Assembly (NCBI RefSeq): GCF_017979475.1
Contig: NZ_JAERIT010000004.1
Coordinates: 62,001 to 126,000, forward strand
Source: Helicobacter pullorum NCTC 12824
Lineage (GTDB): Bacteria > Campylobacterota > Campylobacteria > Campylobacterales > Helicobacteraceae
Direction: 5' to 3'
Length of the DNA: 64,000 nt
This document shows, piece after piece, positions 18,100 to 28,430 of this stretch (positions within the stretch are counted from its first letter, which is position 1; every line of letters begins with the position of its first letter). A model generated the notes under the pieces. The model had not been told where the DNA came from, did no database searches, and saw nothing but the letters and a program-made list of their open reading frames with translations. A program made the translations under genes and the position numbers.

Positions 18100-19363
18100 A
18101 GTTTTTGTCCATTTTTGGGATAAAATTATTAATTTCAATCCAAGAATCTTTTTGTATCGGATTTTTTGAGCTTATTTGAATTTTGTTGTAATATTCATCA
18201 AAGCCTAGGCTAGTATAAGTGTTATTTTCAAATTTGCAATCCTCTATGAGAATGTTGAGGGGAGTTTTGGTGTGAGCTAGGTTTTGTCTAAAAGTAAAAT
18301 TATTTTGTGCTATTTTTTCTTCTATGTTTTTTTTGCGTTCCCTTGCTATATTACCGGGGATAGTTTCTTTGAGGGTGGCAGAAAGGGTGTTAGAGCGAGG
18401 GCTATAAATAAAACTATGCAAATGAGTAAGTGGCAACATTTCAAAGTTTTTAAAAGCCTCTTCCCAGATTTTTTGGTTTTCTTGTGGATGTCCTACGATG
18501 AAATCGCTTCCTAGCGCAAATCCCTTTTGTGCGATTGTATGAAAAAGCTCTAAGTCTTTCTCAAAAGTATTTTGGCGATTCATAAGCTTTAGCATAAAGG
18601 GTGATGTATGTTGCAAGGCGATATGTAAATGTTTTTCGATTTTTGGGTTGTCTAAAAAATCTAAAAAATCTTGAGTGATTTGCGATGGTTCTAGGCTGCC
18701 TAATCGCAAGCGTTTTACTTGTGGAATAGCGCAAATAGATTCTAAGAGTTTGGTGATATTTTCTCCCAAATCTTTTCCCCAGCTTCCCATATTTGTGCCT
18801 GTTAAAATAAACTCGCTAAAGCCATTTTGTGTGAGTTTTTTGATTTGATTGATGATTTTTTCTTTGGGGAAACTTCTTGCTTTGCCTCTAACACTTGGGA
18901 TAATGCAATATGAGCAAGCAAAATCACAGCCTTCTTGAATCTTGATGAAAGCACGACTTTTGCCAATAAAATCGGTGATAATATTTTTATCTAGGCTTTC
19001 TAAATCCCCTTCTAAATAAAAGCTTTGTGATTGTTTGAGAATCTTGTTAATATCTTCTTTGTAGGAATGTCCAAAAGCTCCAAAAATTAGTCCTTTTTGC
19101 AATAAATCTTTCCCTTGAGTTTTTACTCCACAGCCTGTAAAAAAGATTTTTTTTCCTTCATTTTGGAGGCGATTAACATAATTTCTAACCCCGCTATCTG
19201 CACCATTAGTAACGGTGCAAGAATTAATTACAATAATATCAGAATCTTCTTCATAGGGCGTTTGAATAAAATCTATTAGAGAATTAATCATAACTTGCGT
19301 ATCAAATAGATTAGTTCTACAGCCAAAAGTTTTAAAAAATACTCTAGGTTTATTTTGCATCAT
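18086..19363 (-). CDS. mtaB: tRNA t6A37 methylthiotransferase MtaB
   Basis: The 425-residue radical-SAM enzyme has an N-terminal UPF0004 domain with three cluster cysteines (FGCRTN, INSCTV, TGCGVK). A radical-SAM core follows with CDFACSYC and IIPSVRGKARSF, and a C-terminal TRAM-like domain. It converts N6-threonylcarbamoyladenosine at tRNA position 37 to ms2t6A. The variant motifs favour MtaB over MiaB or RimO. It sits between mscS-like and ftsH-like genes as in H. pylori HP0284-HP0286. It starts at either of two adjacent ATGs. Confidence 0.93.
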   Translation of the reverse strand: MMQNKPRVFFKTFGCRTNLFDTQVMINSLIDFIQTPYEEDSDIIVINSCTVTNGADSGVRNYVNRLQNEGKKIFFTGCGVKTQGKDLLQKGLIFGAFGHSYKEDINKILKQSQSFYLEGDLESLDKNIITDFIGKSRAFIKIQEGCDFACSYCIIPSVRGKARSFPKEKIINQIKKLTQNGFSEFILTGTNMGSWGKDLGENITKLLESICAIPQVKRLRLGSLEPSQITQDFLDFLDNPKIEKHLHIALQHTSPFMLKLMNRQNTFEKDLELFHTIAQKGFALGSDFIVGHPQENQKIWEEAFKNFEMLPLTHLHSFIYSPRSNTLSATLKETIPGNIARERKKNIEEKIAQNNFTFRQNLAHTKTPLNILIEDCKFENNTYTSLGFDEYYNKIQISSKNPIQKDSWIEINNFIPKMDKNYAEI

Positions 19364-19372
19364 TTGGAATCT

Positions 19373-21031
19373 CTAAGTTATTGGAATTGAGCCATCAGTT
19401 TTTGGCATTGTGTTTGGAAGTTTGCTTCCTTCATAAACAGTGGTGCTTGGATAAGCAATTTTGATATTTGGCTCTTTGAGGATTAAATCGATAATTTCGG
19501 CACTAATAGTGCTTCTAAGTGCTAAAGTCGCATAGGCGTTTGTGAGATACCATACAGAAATACGAATCCCATTTTGCTCCAAAAGGCTAAAAACACGCGG
19601 TTCAACATTGGTATTTTTAAGAGTATAGCGGTCTCTTAGTTTGTTGAATTGTTTTCTTGTAGATTCAGTATAGCCTTTGGCATATTTTTTGGCACATTCT
19701 CTAGCAATATGGCAAGCTCTTGAATGGTCAGAATCAAAAGTGATAGTGAAGTCAATACCATCCCAAACGGTTTTAATACCCCCATGTGTGTAGTTTGAAA
19801 ACATAGTGGTAAAGACAAAATTATTGGGGATAAATATCACCCTTCCAGCTCGGCGATTTTCTGTGTAGGTAGTAAGCGTAATATCTTCATAGAGGGTAAT
19901 TCGCAAGATAGAAATATCTAGCACATCACCCACATATACAGCACCTTCTTTGATGACTTTGATTCTATCTCCAGCATGCACAGCGCCGCCAACAACGATT
20001 ACAATCCAGCCTAGAATTGACATAAATAAATCTTTCATAGCAATTGCCAAACCAGCAGAGGCAAAACCAAGCACGGTAACTAGATAGCTAACATTATCTA
20101 AATAGGCAAATAATAAAATAAGAATAATGAGTGTGATATTTAAGAAATTGATGATTTTATTGGTTGTGTAGATTCTTTCATTGTCGTGGATATACTTTCT
20201 TACCCCAAGTTTGATAAAAAAAGCAACCCCTAAAAGGATTAAAATAGCAACAACAATATAAACGCTTTTGATAATTTGTGCTTTAATTTGTGTAGTTAGG
20301 CGAGTATTAATTTCTTCGACTTCTTTGGAGAAAATTTCAAGTGTGGTGGTAAAAATATTTTTTGTATTTTCTAATACTCTTAGCATTTCAGAATTGTTTT
20401 TGAGTTCTTGAGAAATCGCTTCTGTGCTACTAAAGAGGCAATAATCTGTATTGCAAATTTGTGATAATTTATTTTTATTATTGGAATTTTGATAGAGGTT
20501 GAGAAGTTCTTGTAAGAGTTTTTCTTTTTGTTGGAGTTTGTCGAGGTTGTTTTGGAGATTTTCATAATTGCGTTGGAGAATCTTGAGTTCTTCATTGTTT
20601 TTTTTGAGGTAGGATAGAGCATTGATGATTAAAAGTGCATTGGTAACATTAGGGGCTTCTTCTAGTTTTTTGGGCTCTATAAGCTCTATAAAGGGTGTAT
20701 CTTTGTAGTTTCCTAATAAATTGATTTGATTTTGTAGCACAATGAGGTTGCGTTGTAGATTATTGAGTTGCGTTTGGTTTTCAATAGTTTTTGGTAGATT
20801 TTGCAATTTTTGAATCTCTTCTTGAGCTTTTGAGATATTAAAGCTAATTTGCTGGTAAGATTTGTAGTTAGAATACTTTTTAATCCAAAGATTGTTGGGA
20901 TTATTAAGAAAGTTATTGATATTTTGAATCTGGGATTCAAGCTGTTTGATTTGCTTGATTTCTGATGTAATATCTGCTAATAAAATATTTTGAAATAGAA
21001 TGAAAAATAGCAAAAGATGGACAAATCTCAT
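19373..21031 (-). CDS. Large mechanosensitive-channel (MscS) family protein
   Basis: The 552-residue protein has an N-terminal signal-like segment (to about residue 20), a long periplasmic coiled-coil-rich region (20-250, rich in Leu/Gln/Asn), several TM helices (about 260-340), and an MscS pore segment FASAGLAIAMKDLFMSILGW. A beta domain with VHAGDRIKV and a C-terminal alpha/beta domain follow. It corresponds to HP0284. It probably opens on membrane tension, and the coiled periplasmic part may sense envelope state. Its start overlaps the aroB stop by 4 bp. Confidence 0.92.
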   Translation of the reverse strand: MRFVHLLLFFILFQNILLADITSEIKQIKQLESQIQNINNFLNNPNNLWIKKYSNYKSYQQISFNISKAQEEIQKLQNLPKTIENQTQLNNLQRNLIVLQNQINLLGNYKDTPFIELIEPKKLEEAPNVTNALLIINALSYLKKNNEELKILQRNYENLQNNLDKLQQKEKLLQELLNLYQNSNNKNKLSQICNTDYCLFSSTEAISQELKNNSEMLRVLENTKNIFTTTLEIFSKEVEEINTRLTTQIKAQIIKSVYIVVAILILLGVAFFIKLGVRKYIHDNERIYTTNKIINFLNITLIILILLFAYLDNVSYLVTVLGFASAGLAIAMKDLFMSILGWIVIVVGGAVHAGDRIKVIKEGAVYVGDVLDISILRITLYEDITLTTYTENRRAGRVIFIPNNFVFTTMFSNYTHGGIKTVWDGIDFTITFDSDHSRACHIARECAKKYAKGYTESTRKQFNKLRDRYTLKNTNVEPRVFSLLEQNGIRISVWYLTNAYATLALRSTISAEIIDLILKEPNIKIAYPSTTVYEGSKLPNTMPKTDGSIPIT

Positions 21032-22053
21032 TGTCTAAATTCCTCTAAAACTTCCATTAAAGTAGATTTTGGAATATCATTTTTGAAAATAAAATTTCCA
21101 ATTCCATTTGGTAAGATAAATGTAATTTTATCATTTTGGCTTTTTTTGTCCAAGAAAAATGCTTGGTAAAAGGATTCTGTATTTTGGATTGTATAAGTTG
21201 TTGGGAGTTTGAATTTATGTAAAATCTCCAAAATCAAGTCAAATTCTTGTTTGGTGATGAGTTTTAATTTGAGTGCTAAGGTGTTTGCCATCACTATCCC
21301 TATACTGACAGCTTCTCCGTGCAAATAATATCCATAGCCACTTTCTCTTTCGATAATATGCCCAAAAGTATGCCCATAATTAAGTGCCGCTCGAATCCCT
21401 TTTTCTTTTTCATCTTCTGCAACCACTTTTGCTTTAATAGATACTGCTTGATAGATGATTTGAAGTAGTGTATCATAATCAAGAGTGTTGGCATTTTGCA
21501 GTTCTTTCAATAAATTTTTATCAAAGCAAACAGCCATTTTAATGATTTCAGCAATTCCAGCGTGAAATTCTCTTGAAGGAAGTGTTTGTAAAAAATCTGT
21601 GTCAATATAAACAGCTTTTGGCTGATGGAATAATCCAATGAGATTTTTGCCAAAGTGATTATTAATGCCTGTTTTGCCTCCAACACTAGAATCTACTTGA
21701 GCTAAGAGCGTTGTTGGGATTTGAATGAAATCAATGCCTCGCATAAAAATACCAGCTGCAAATCCAACCATATCCCCAATTACTCCGCCACCAAAAGCAA
21801 TCATGAGTGAATTTCTATCTAAACGATGGTTAAAGGCAGCTTCCAAAATTAACTCTATACTTTGAAAATTTTTATAAGATTCTCCATCTTGTATGCAAAT
21901 ACAATAGACTTCTTTGGCATGGATATTTTTTAGAAGTGTTTGTAGGTGCAATCCTGCAATTTTGGGATTAGTAACAATAAGGATTTTTTTGTCGCATTGG
22001 ATTTTTGGCAATTTTCCAAATGAGATAGTATAATTAGGTAGTGTTATTTTCAC
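21028..22053 (-). CDS. aroB: 3-dehydroquinate synthase
   Basis: The 341-residue protein carries the NAD-binding DGESYKNFQ region, FGGGVIGDMVGFAAGIFMRGIDFIQIPTTLLAQVDSSVGGKTGIN (in successive stretches) and the zinc ligands in LNYGHTFGHIIE and LHGEAVSIG. It makes 3-dehydroquinate from DAHP in the second step of the shikimate pathway. It heads the operon aroB-mscS-mtaB-ftsH-like, the same order as HP0283-HP0286. It is a little shorter than E. coli AroB (362 aa), as usual for epsilonproteobacteria. Confidence 0.97.
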   Translation of the reverse strand: MKITLPNYTISFGKLPKIQCDKKILIVTNPKIAGLHLQTLLKNIHAKEVYCICIQDGESYKNFQSIELILEAAFNHRLDRNSLMIAFGGGVIGDMVGFAAGIFMRGIDFIQIPTTLLAQVDSSVGGKTGINNHFGKNLIGLFHQPKAVYIDTDFLQTLPSREFHAGIAEIIKMAVCFDKNLLKELQNANTLDYDTLLQIIYQAVSIKAKVVAEDEKEKGIRAALNYGHTFGHIIERESGYGYYLHGEAVSIGIVMANTLALKLKLITKQEFDLILEILHKFKLPTTYTIQNTESFYQAFFLDKKSQNDKITFILPNGIGNFIFKNDIPKSTLMEVLEEFRQ

Positions 22054-22116
22054 AAATTCACCTTTATTAAAGTCAAGTTTTATATTTTAGCATTATTTTG
22101 TTTTATGTAATCTTTA

Positions 22117-22125
22117 TGCTATAAT
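22117..22125 (+). promoter_or_regulatory. Extended -10 promoter for SMR operon
   Basis: The sequence TGCTATAAT is a consensus extended -10 element, the main promoter signal in Helicobacter. Transcription should begin about 7 bases downstream, at or next to the ATG of the small reading frame at 22133. The exporter genes start more than 130 bases further on, leaving a long leader. Confidence 0.6.
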
Positions 22126-22132
22126 GCCTTGT

Positions 22133-22195
22133 ATGAAAGTTTATAAAATATTTTGGAAAATTTGCCAAACAATTGATCCTCCTTGTCCTCTTTAG
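22133..22195 (+). CDS. Putative leaderless leader peptide upstream of SMR pair (20 aa)
   Basis: The reading frame encodes MKVYKIFWKICQTIDPPCPL and stops with TAG. The ATG lies 7 bases after a consensus extended -10 box, so it would be at the 5' end of the mRNA without a ribosome site. The Trp and two Cys codons and the consecutive prolines near the end (DPPCP) are features of ribosome-stalling regulatory peptides. It precedes the paired SMR exporter genes by 70 bases. It is too short for composition tests, so chance cannot be excluded. Confidence 0.38.
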   Translation: MKVYKIFWKICQTIDPPCPL

Positions 22196-22265
22196 CTGTA
22201 ACTACTAGTAGAATAGATTCGTAAGTATCAATCATCATAAAACATTTTGTTTAAAGGATATTATT

Positions 22266-22625
22266 ATGTTAAAAGCAAGGGTATTTTTATTGTTGGCGAT
22301 TTTTTGTGAAGTTTTTGGTGTATCTGTCATGAATTATGCAGGCGGAGAGAATAAGATATTAATTTATAGTGTAATGTTTCTTATGCTTGGTGTTTCTTAT
22401 TATTTTATGTCTTTGGCAATTTTGCGTATTAGTGTGGGGACGGCGTATGCAATTTGGGAGATTTTGGGATTGTCGCTAATTACCATTATTTCGGTGTTTA
22501 TTTTTGAAAATCATTTAAATTTGCAAGAATATATTGGGCTTGGATTGGCATTGCTGGGGATTATACTTGTAAATTTGGGAGAAGAGCACTCTAGCCAAAA
22601 TGCTAAGGAGGAAAGAAATGTTTAA
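22266..22625 (+). CDS. Small multidrug resistance (SMR) family exporter subunit 1
   Basis: The 119-residue protein has four TM helices and the SMR hallmarks: the membrane Glu in LLAIFCEVFGVSVMNYA near residue 14, and ISVGTAYAIWEILGLSLIT. The second gene of the pair follows with 8-bp overlap, so this is a paired (heterodimeric) SMR like MdtJI, YkkCD or the Campylobacter Cj0309-0310 type. It exports small cations such as polyamines, guanidinium derivatives or quaternary ammonium compounds by proton exchange. The substrate is unknown. An AAAGGA site precedes the ATG. Confidence 0.9.
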   Translation: MLKARVFLLLAIFCEVFGVSVMNYAGGENKILIYSVMFLMLGVSYYFMSLAILRISVGTAYAIWEILGLSLITIISVFIFENHLNLQEYIGLGLALLGIILVNLGEEHSSQNAKEERNV

Positions 22626-22941
22626 TATTTACTTTGTCTATGTTGTTTTAGCGGCATTTTTGGATATTGTGGCAAATTTAGCGTTAAATAAGTCTAATGG
22701 TTTTAGAAATTTAAAATGGGCGTTGTTTTCTATCGGACTTGTTTGGTTGGCATTTTATTTGCTGGCTTTGAGCGTGGAAAATGGAATGCGTTTGGCAATT
22801 GCCTATACGCTTTGGGGAAGTGTTGGGATACTTGGGACAACTTTGGGGGGTTGGTATTTTTTTGGGCAAAAGTTAAAACCTATCGGCTGGATTGGAATTT
22901 TTGTGGTTATTATCGCAGTGATAGTTTTGAAAACCGCATAA
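22618..22941 (+). CDS. Small multidrug resistance (SMR) family exporter subunit 2
   Basis: The protein (107 aa) has four TM helices, with GMRLAIAYTLWGSVGILGTTLGGWYFFGQKL matching the SMR TM3-TM4 region. The usual TM1 Glu is replaced by Asp (AAFLDIVANLALN). This asymmetry fits a paired heterodimer in which the two subunits have opposite membrane orientation. A strong AAGGAGG ribosome site points to the ATG at 22618, overlapping the first gene by 8 bp; an in-frame ATG at 22600 has none. The frame ends without an evident strong terminator. Confidence 0.9.
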   Translation: MFNIYFVYVVLAAFLDIVANLALNKSNGFRNLKWALFSIGLVWLAFYLLALSVENGMRLAIAYTLWGSVGILGTTLGGWYFFGQKLKPIGWIGIFVVIIAVIVLKTA

Positions 22942-23126
22942 AAGCTGATAAGAGTTGTTGCAAAAACAAAGCTTTATTAATGTTGGCTTGATTATGTAGG
23001 ATATCTCAAAAGACTTTGAAGTTTTTGAGAGTGTATATTGTAAATTTTGTTGATTATTTTAAAAGAAAATATGCTCTATTTGAGGTATTTTGAGTGTTTT
23101 TGCCACAAGCAAGACAACTGCCTTCT

Positions 23127-24305
23127 TTAATCTTGCTTGGGTTTATTGGTTTTGCAGAAATTAGAAATTCTTTGAATACCTGCTTTGATGCTTTGCAAAT
23201 CTGTGGCAAATGAGAATCTAAAATATCCATCCATACCAAAGCCAATTCCCGGTACAACTGCCACTCCTTCTTTTTCTAGTAATGCTTTGGAAAAAGCCAT
23301 AGAATCTGGATTGATAGTGGAGCAATTCACAAAAAGATAGAAAGCACCATCTGGAATGCTAACATTTAAACCTTCAATTTCATTAAAAAGTTTGCAGGCT
23401 ATATCTCTTCTTTCTTTGAAGGCTTTTTGCATTTTTAGAATCTCTGTTTCTGCTCTGCCATCAAGTGCGGGGATAGAGGCTTTTTGTGTGATAGAGTTGA
23501 TATTGGAAATGCACTGACTTTGGAGATTAATGATAAGTTGGCGGAGTTTTTTGTCTTTGGTGGCTAGATATCCCATACGCCAACCTGTCATTGCTACAGC
23601 CTTGCTTAAACCATTAATTGTGATTGTGCGTTCTAGCATATCTTGACTAATGCTACCACAAGAAGTGAAATCGCCATCATACACAAGTTTTTCATAAATT
23701 TCATCACTAATTACCCAAATGTTAGTATTTTTTAGAATCTCGGCTATGGATTCTAATTCGCTTTTAGAATATACCATTCCAGTGGGATTGGAAGGGGTGG
23801 TAAGGACAAGCATTTTGGTTTTGGGTGTGATTGCTGCTTTGAGTTGTTTGGGCGTGATTTTGAAGTTGTTTTCTTGTGTAGTTTCTATAAAGACATTTTT
23901 TCCACCGCTGTAAGTTACAAGCTCTGGGTAGGTTACCCAATAAGGGCTAGGGATAATTACTTCATCATCCTTGTCAATAAGGGCTTGAAAAATATTAAAC
24001 AAAGAGTGTTTAGCGCCGCTATTGACAACGATTTCTTGTGGTGTATAGTTGAGATGATTTTCTCTTAGCAATTTATCGCTGATAGCTTGTAACAATTCTG
24101 GAATCCCAGCAACTGCTGTGTATTTTGTAAAACCATTTTGGAGGGCTTTGATAGCTTCATCTTTGATGATTTGTGGGGTATCAAAATCAGGTTCTCCAGC
24201 CGAAAATGAAAGAATATCTTTGCCTTGTGCTTTTAGCTCTCTTGCTAGTGTGCTAATAGCAATAGTGATAGATTCTGAAAGATTTGTAACTCTTGTTGCA
24301 TACAT
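23127..24305 (-). CDS. aspC: Pyridoxal-phosphate aminotransferase class I (aspartate aminotransferase)
   Basis: The 392-residue fold-type I enzyme has SAGEPDFDTPQ, VNSGAKHSLFN, TPSNPTGMVYS, VISDEIYE and the PLP lysine region INGLSKAVAMTGWRMGYLA. It belongs to the AspB/AspC-Ib subgroup and should interconvert aspartate and oxaloacetate with glutamate. The C-terminus has the RFSFATDLQSI substrate-carboxylate Arg. It is transcribed alone and divergently from groESL, with about 280 bp between them. Substrate specificity within the subgroup, which can include prephenate, is not certain. Confidence 0.92.
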   Translation of the reverse strand: MYATRVTNLSESITIAISTLARELKAQGKDILSFSAGEPDFDTPQIIKDEAIKALQNGFTKYTAVAGIPELLQAISDKLLRENHLNYTPQEIVVNSGAKHSLFNIFQALIDKDDEVIIPSPYWVTYPELVTYSGGKNVFIETTQENNFKITPKQLKAAITPKTKMLVLTTPSNPTGMVYSKSELESIAEILKNTNIWVISDEIYEKLVYDGDFTSCGSISQDMLERTITINGLSKAVAMTGWRMGYLATKDKKLRQLIINLQSQCISNINSITQKASIPALDGRAETEILKMQKAFKERRDIACKLFNEIEGLNVSIPDGAFYLFVNCSTINPDSMAFSKALLEKEGVAVVPGIGFGMDGYFRFSFATDLQSIKAGIQRISNFCKTNKPKQD

Positions 24306-24469
24306 GGTTTATCTCCAAACAAATCAAAATTTTATGATTATAACTTTGTTTTGTTTATTGAAATCTTAAAAGAAATTATCATTGTTAATGAGTGAAATTT
24401 GAGGGTACAAAGAATAAAATGCAAGAGAATAGATATTATAAATCTTAAGCATTTAAAACTAATTAATAT

Positions 24470-24486
24470 TTAGTCTTATTGACTAA
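24470..24486. promoter_or_regulatory. Inverted repeat upstream of groESL, possible operator
   Basis: TTAGTC-TTATT-GACTAA is a perfect 6-bp inverted repeat with a 5-base spacer. It ends 28 bases before the -35 box of the groES promoter. It is not a CIRCE element. A regulator such as HspR or HrcA binding here is only inference. Confidence 0.35.
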
Positions 24487-24514
24487 GAATTAATGAGTTT
24501 TTTTACTAAAGATA

Positions 24515-24543
24515 TTGACAAGCATTGAAAAAGTGATTATAAT
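24515..24543 (+). promoter_or_regulatory. Consensus sigma-70 type promoter of groESL
   Basis: A perfect TTGACA (-35, 24515-24520) and TATAAT (-10, 24538-24543) are separated by exactly 17 bases. Transcription should start near 24550, about 35 bases before the groES ATG, which has a GGAGG ribosome site. Such a full consensus is rare in this group, where -35 boxes are usually weak. Confidence 0.85.
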
Positions 24544-24584
24544 TTCGTCGTTTTAAATTAATTTTTAAATATGGAGGTAATCCT

Positions 24585-24845
24585 ATGAATTTCAAACCAC
24601 TTGGAGAGAGAGTTCTTGTAGAAAGACTTGAAGAAGATACAAAAACCGCTTCTGGTATTATTATCCCTGATAATGCAAAAGAAAAGCCTTTAATGGGTGT
24701 AGTAAAAGCTATTGGAAGTGAAGTAAAAGATGTAAAAGTTAATGATAAAGTTGTGTTTGGTAAATATTCTGGAACAGAAGTAAAGCTTGAAGGAACAGAG
24801 TATTTGATTTTGAAATTAGAAGATGTTTTGGGCGTAATTGCTTAA
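24585..24845 (+). CDS. groES: Co-chaperonin GroES
   Basis: The 86-residue protein shows the GroES core: [13 protein letters not shown], the mobile loop [16 protein letters not shown], and VLGVIA at the end. It caps the GroEL ring in ATP-dependent folding. It lacks the roughly 30-residue Cys/His-rich metal-binding tail of H. pylori GroES (118 aa), so it resembles the Campylobacter protein. It is 26 bp upstream of groEL and led by a consensus promoter. Confidence 0.98.
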   Translation: MNFKPLGERVLVERLEEDTKTASGIIIPDNAKEKPLMGVVKAIGSEVKDVKVNDKVVFGKYSGTEVKLEGTEYLILKLEDVLGVIA

Positions 24846-24850
24846 TATAA

Positions 24851-26512
<1,662 letters not shown>

Positions 26513-26526
26513 TCCCCCCTCCACTT

Positions 26527-26553
26527 AGCTAAAATCCTAAATGGATTTTGGCT
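26527..26553 (+). terminator. Stem-loop terminator after groEL
   Basis: An 11-bp stem (AGCTAAAATCC / GGATTTTGGCT, one G-U pair) with a 5-base loop lies 14 bases after the groEL stop. The following CATTCTTTC is only moderately T-rich. Confidence 0.65.
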
Positions 26554-26627
26554 CATTCTTTCACAAGGCTGCTTTTTGCAAAACTTCCCCAAATCAAAAT
26601 TTATCATATTTTTTACTAGAGTTAAGG

Positions 26628-26633
26628 TATAAT
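26628..26633 (+). promoter_or_regulatory. -10 box upstream of pepF
   Basis: A TATAAT hexamer (in AAGGTATAATAC) lies 71 bases before the pepF start in the groEL-pepF gap. No good -35 is seen, as is common in Helicobacter. Confidence 0.5.
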
Positions 26634-26704
26634 ACTAAGCAATAAAAGTGTATTTGTGTAGATTACAAATGTAAAAAATATTATGGATTTTTAAGGTTAT
26701 TGGT

Positions 26705-28423
26705 ATGGATAAATGGAATTTAAAACCGCTTTTTGAAAGTAAAGAAATCTTGGAGAATAATATTCAAGAAAATATAAAAAATTCTCAAAAGTTTGAAGAT
26801 AAGTATAAAAATCAAATGGCTAGTTTGCAACCTTTGGAATTTGAAAAAATGCTCAGAGAGTATGAAGGGATTTGCGAGAATCTTTCTTGTGTTATGACTT
26901 ATGCTTATTTATGCTTTGCTGCTAATACAAAAGAGGGAGCATTTCTCTCTAAATGCGAAATGGAAGTCAATAAAGCTCAAGAAAAATTATTATTTTTTGA
27001 AATTGAATTTAATGCTTTGCCAAATAATATTCAAAGTGCTTTTATTAAGCAATGTAAAAAGTATAGTTATTTCTTGGAATTATTGGCTAAAAATGCAAAA
27101 CATCAGCTCACTTTGCCCGAAGAAAAAGTTTTGCTTAAAATGCAACCTGTGGGGGTAGATAGCTTTAAGAGGCTATTTGATGAGCATTTGAGTGCTTTGA
27201 GATTTAAGTTTCAAGATAAGGAAGTGAGTGAAGAAGAAGTATTGAGCTTACTTTATGATAAAAATAGAGAAACGCGGAAAGAAGCCGCACAATCTCTAAG
27301 TGAAACTTTGAGTAAAAATCTCGAATTGTTGGCTTATATTTATAATGTGGTGCGTAAAGATTTGAAAATTTCAGCAGAACTTAGAGGTTATAGCAATTTA
27401 GAAGAATCTCGGCATATTGATAACCAAATTACACAAAAAAGTGTAGATATTATGGTGCAAACCATCAATGATTCTGTGGGGGTGGTAGAGGAATATTATA
27501 AGCTCAAAATACAGCTTTTGGGGCTAGAGACTTTGTATGATTATGATCGCTATGCACCTCTTTTGTGCAGTGAAGATTCGGAGTTTTCTTATGAAGAATC
27601 AAAAAAGCTTGTCTTGGAAACTTTTTTGGAGTTTTCACCTAGATTTTATGAGATTGCAAAACGTGCTTTTGATGAGGGCTGGATAGATTCTCACCCTAGA
27701 GAAAATAAGCGTGGAGGAGCTTTTAGCCATGGTGCAGTGCCAAGTGTGCATCCTTATTTGATGTTAAATCACACTAATAGGCGTCGAGATGTTTTTACAA
27801 TGGCACATGAACTTGGACACACAATCCATCAATATTTATCTTATGGGGTAGGTTATCTCAATGCAGATACCCCTTTGACAACAGCCGAAACTGCATCTGT
27901 TTTTGCTGAGATGCTTTTGTTTGAAAAAATGAAAAATATGCTTTCAAGGGAGGAAAAAATCGCCCTTTATGCAAGTAAGTTAGAAGATATTTTTGCGACA
28001 CTTTTTAGACAGAATGTTTTTACTAATTTTGAAAGAAGAGTGCATCAAAAAGAAGGTGAATTAAGCGTAGATGAATTTAGTCAAATATGGCAAGAAGAAA
28101 ATCAAAAAATGTTTGGCAAAAGCGTAGTTTTGACACAAAATTATAGTTGTTGGTGGTCTTATATTCCACATTTTATTCACACGCCTTTTTATTGTTATGC
28201 GTATAGTTATGGGCAACTTTTAGTAATGGCTCTTTTTGGAGTATATAGGAAAGAAGGGCAAGATTTTGTAAATAAATATGAGAAATTTTTAAGTCTTGGC
28301 GGTAGTCAATCACCAAGAGAATTGGTGGGAATCTTTGGCTTGGATATCGAAGATGATGATTTTTGGAAGATTGGTATTTGTGAGGTTAAGAGATTAATGC
28401 AGGGTTTAAAAGAGATTTTATAA
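26705..28423 (+). CDS. pepF: Oligoendopeptidase F, M3 family
   Basis: The 572-residue zinc peptidase carries MAHELGHTIHQYL (HExxH near residue 366) with the downstream third ligand in TTAETASVFAEMLLFE. The N-terminal helical part matches PepF/M3B peptidases. It cleaves short peptides of roughly 6-20 residues in the cytosol. It leads a rightward series of genes (pepF, SspB-like, SdhB-like, HdrB-like, membrane protein, cutA) with gaps of only 1-31 bp. H. pylori HP0470 also has unknown genes next to it. Confidence 0.95.
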   Translation: MDKWNLKPLFESKEILENNIQENIKNSQKFEDKYKNQMASLQPLEFEKMLREYEGICENLSCVMTYAYLCFAANTKEGAFLSKCEMEVNKAQEKLLFFEIEFNALPNNIQSAFIKQCKKYSYFLELLAKNAKHQLTLPEEKVLLKMQPVGVDSFKRLFDEHLSALRFKFQDKEVSEEEVLSLLYDKNRETRKEAAQSLSETLSKNLELLAYIYNVVRKDLKISAELRGYSNLEESRHIDNQITQKSVDIMVQTINDSVGVVEEYYKLKIQLLGLETLYDYDRYAPLLCSEDSEFSYEESKKLVLETFLEFSPRFYEIAKRAFDEGWIDSHPRENKRGGAFSHGAVPSVHPYLMLNHTNRRRDVFTMAHELGHTIHQYLSYGVGYLNADTPLTTAETASVFAEMLLFEKMKNMLSREEKIALYASKLEDIFATLFRQNVFTNFERRVHQKEGELSVDEFSQIWQEENQKMFGKSVVLTQNYSCWWSYIPHFIHTPFYCYAYSYGQLLVMALFGVYRKEGQDFVNKYEKFLSLGGSQSPRELVGIFGLDIEDDDFWKIGICEVKRLMQGLKEIL

Positions 28424-28430
28424 AGGTTGG

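Noticed and set aside
22126-22265. Guanidine riboswitch before the SMR genes
   Set aside because: The ykkC core and the paired ACGR hairpin loops of mini-ykkC are not visible; the leader-peptide idea fits better.
22942-23126. Gene or RNA between SMR pair and aspartate aminotransferase
   Set aside because: The convergent gap is AT-rich without convincing frame or strong hairpin.
24306-24584. CIRCE (HrcA) element before groES
   Set aside because: No TTAGCACTC-N9-GAGTGCTAA or close variant is present; only the unrelated TTAGTC/GACTAA repeat.
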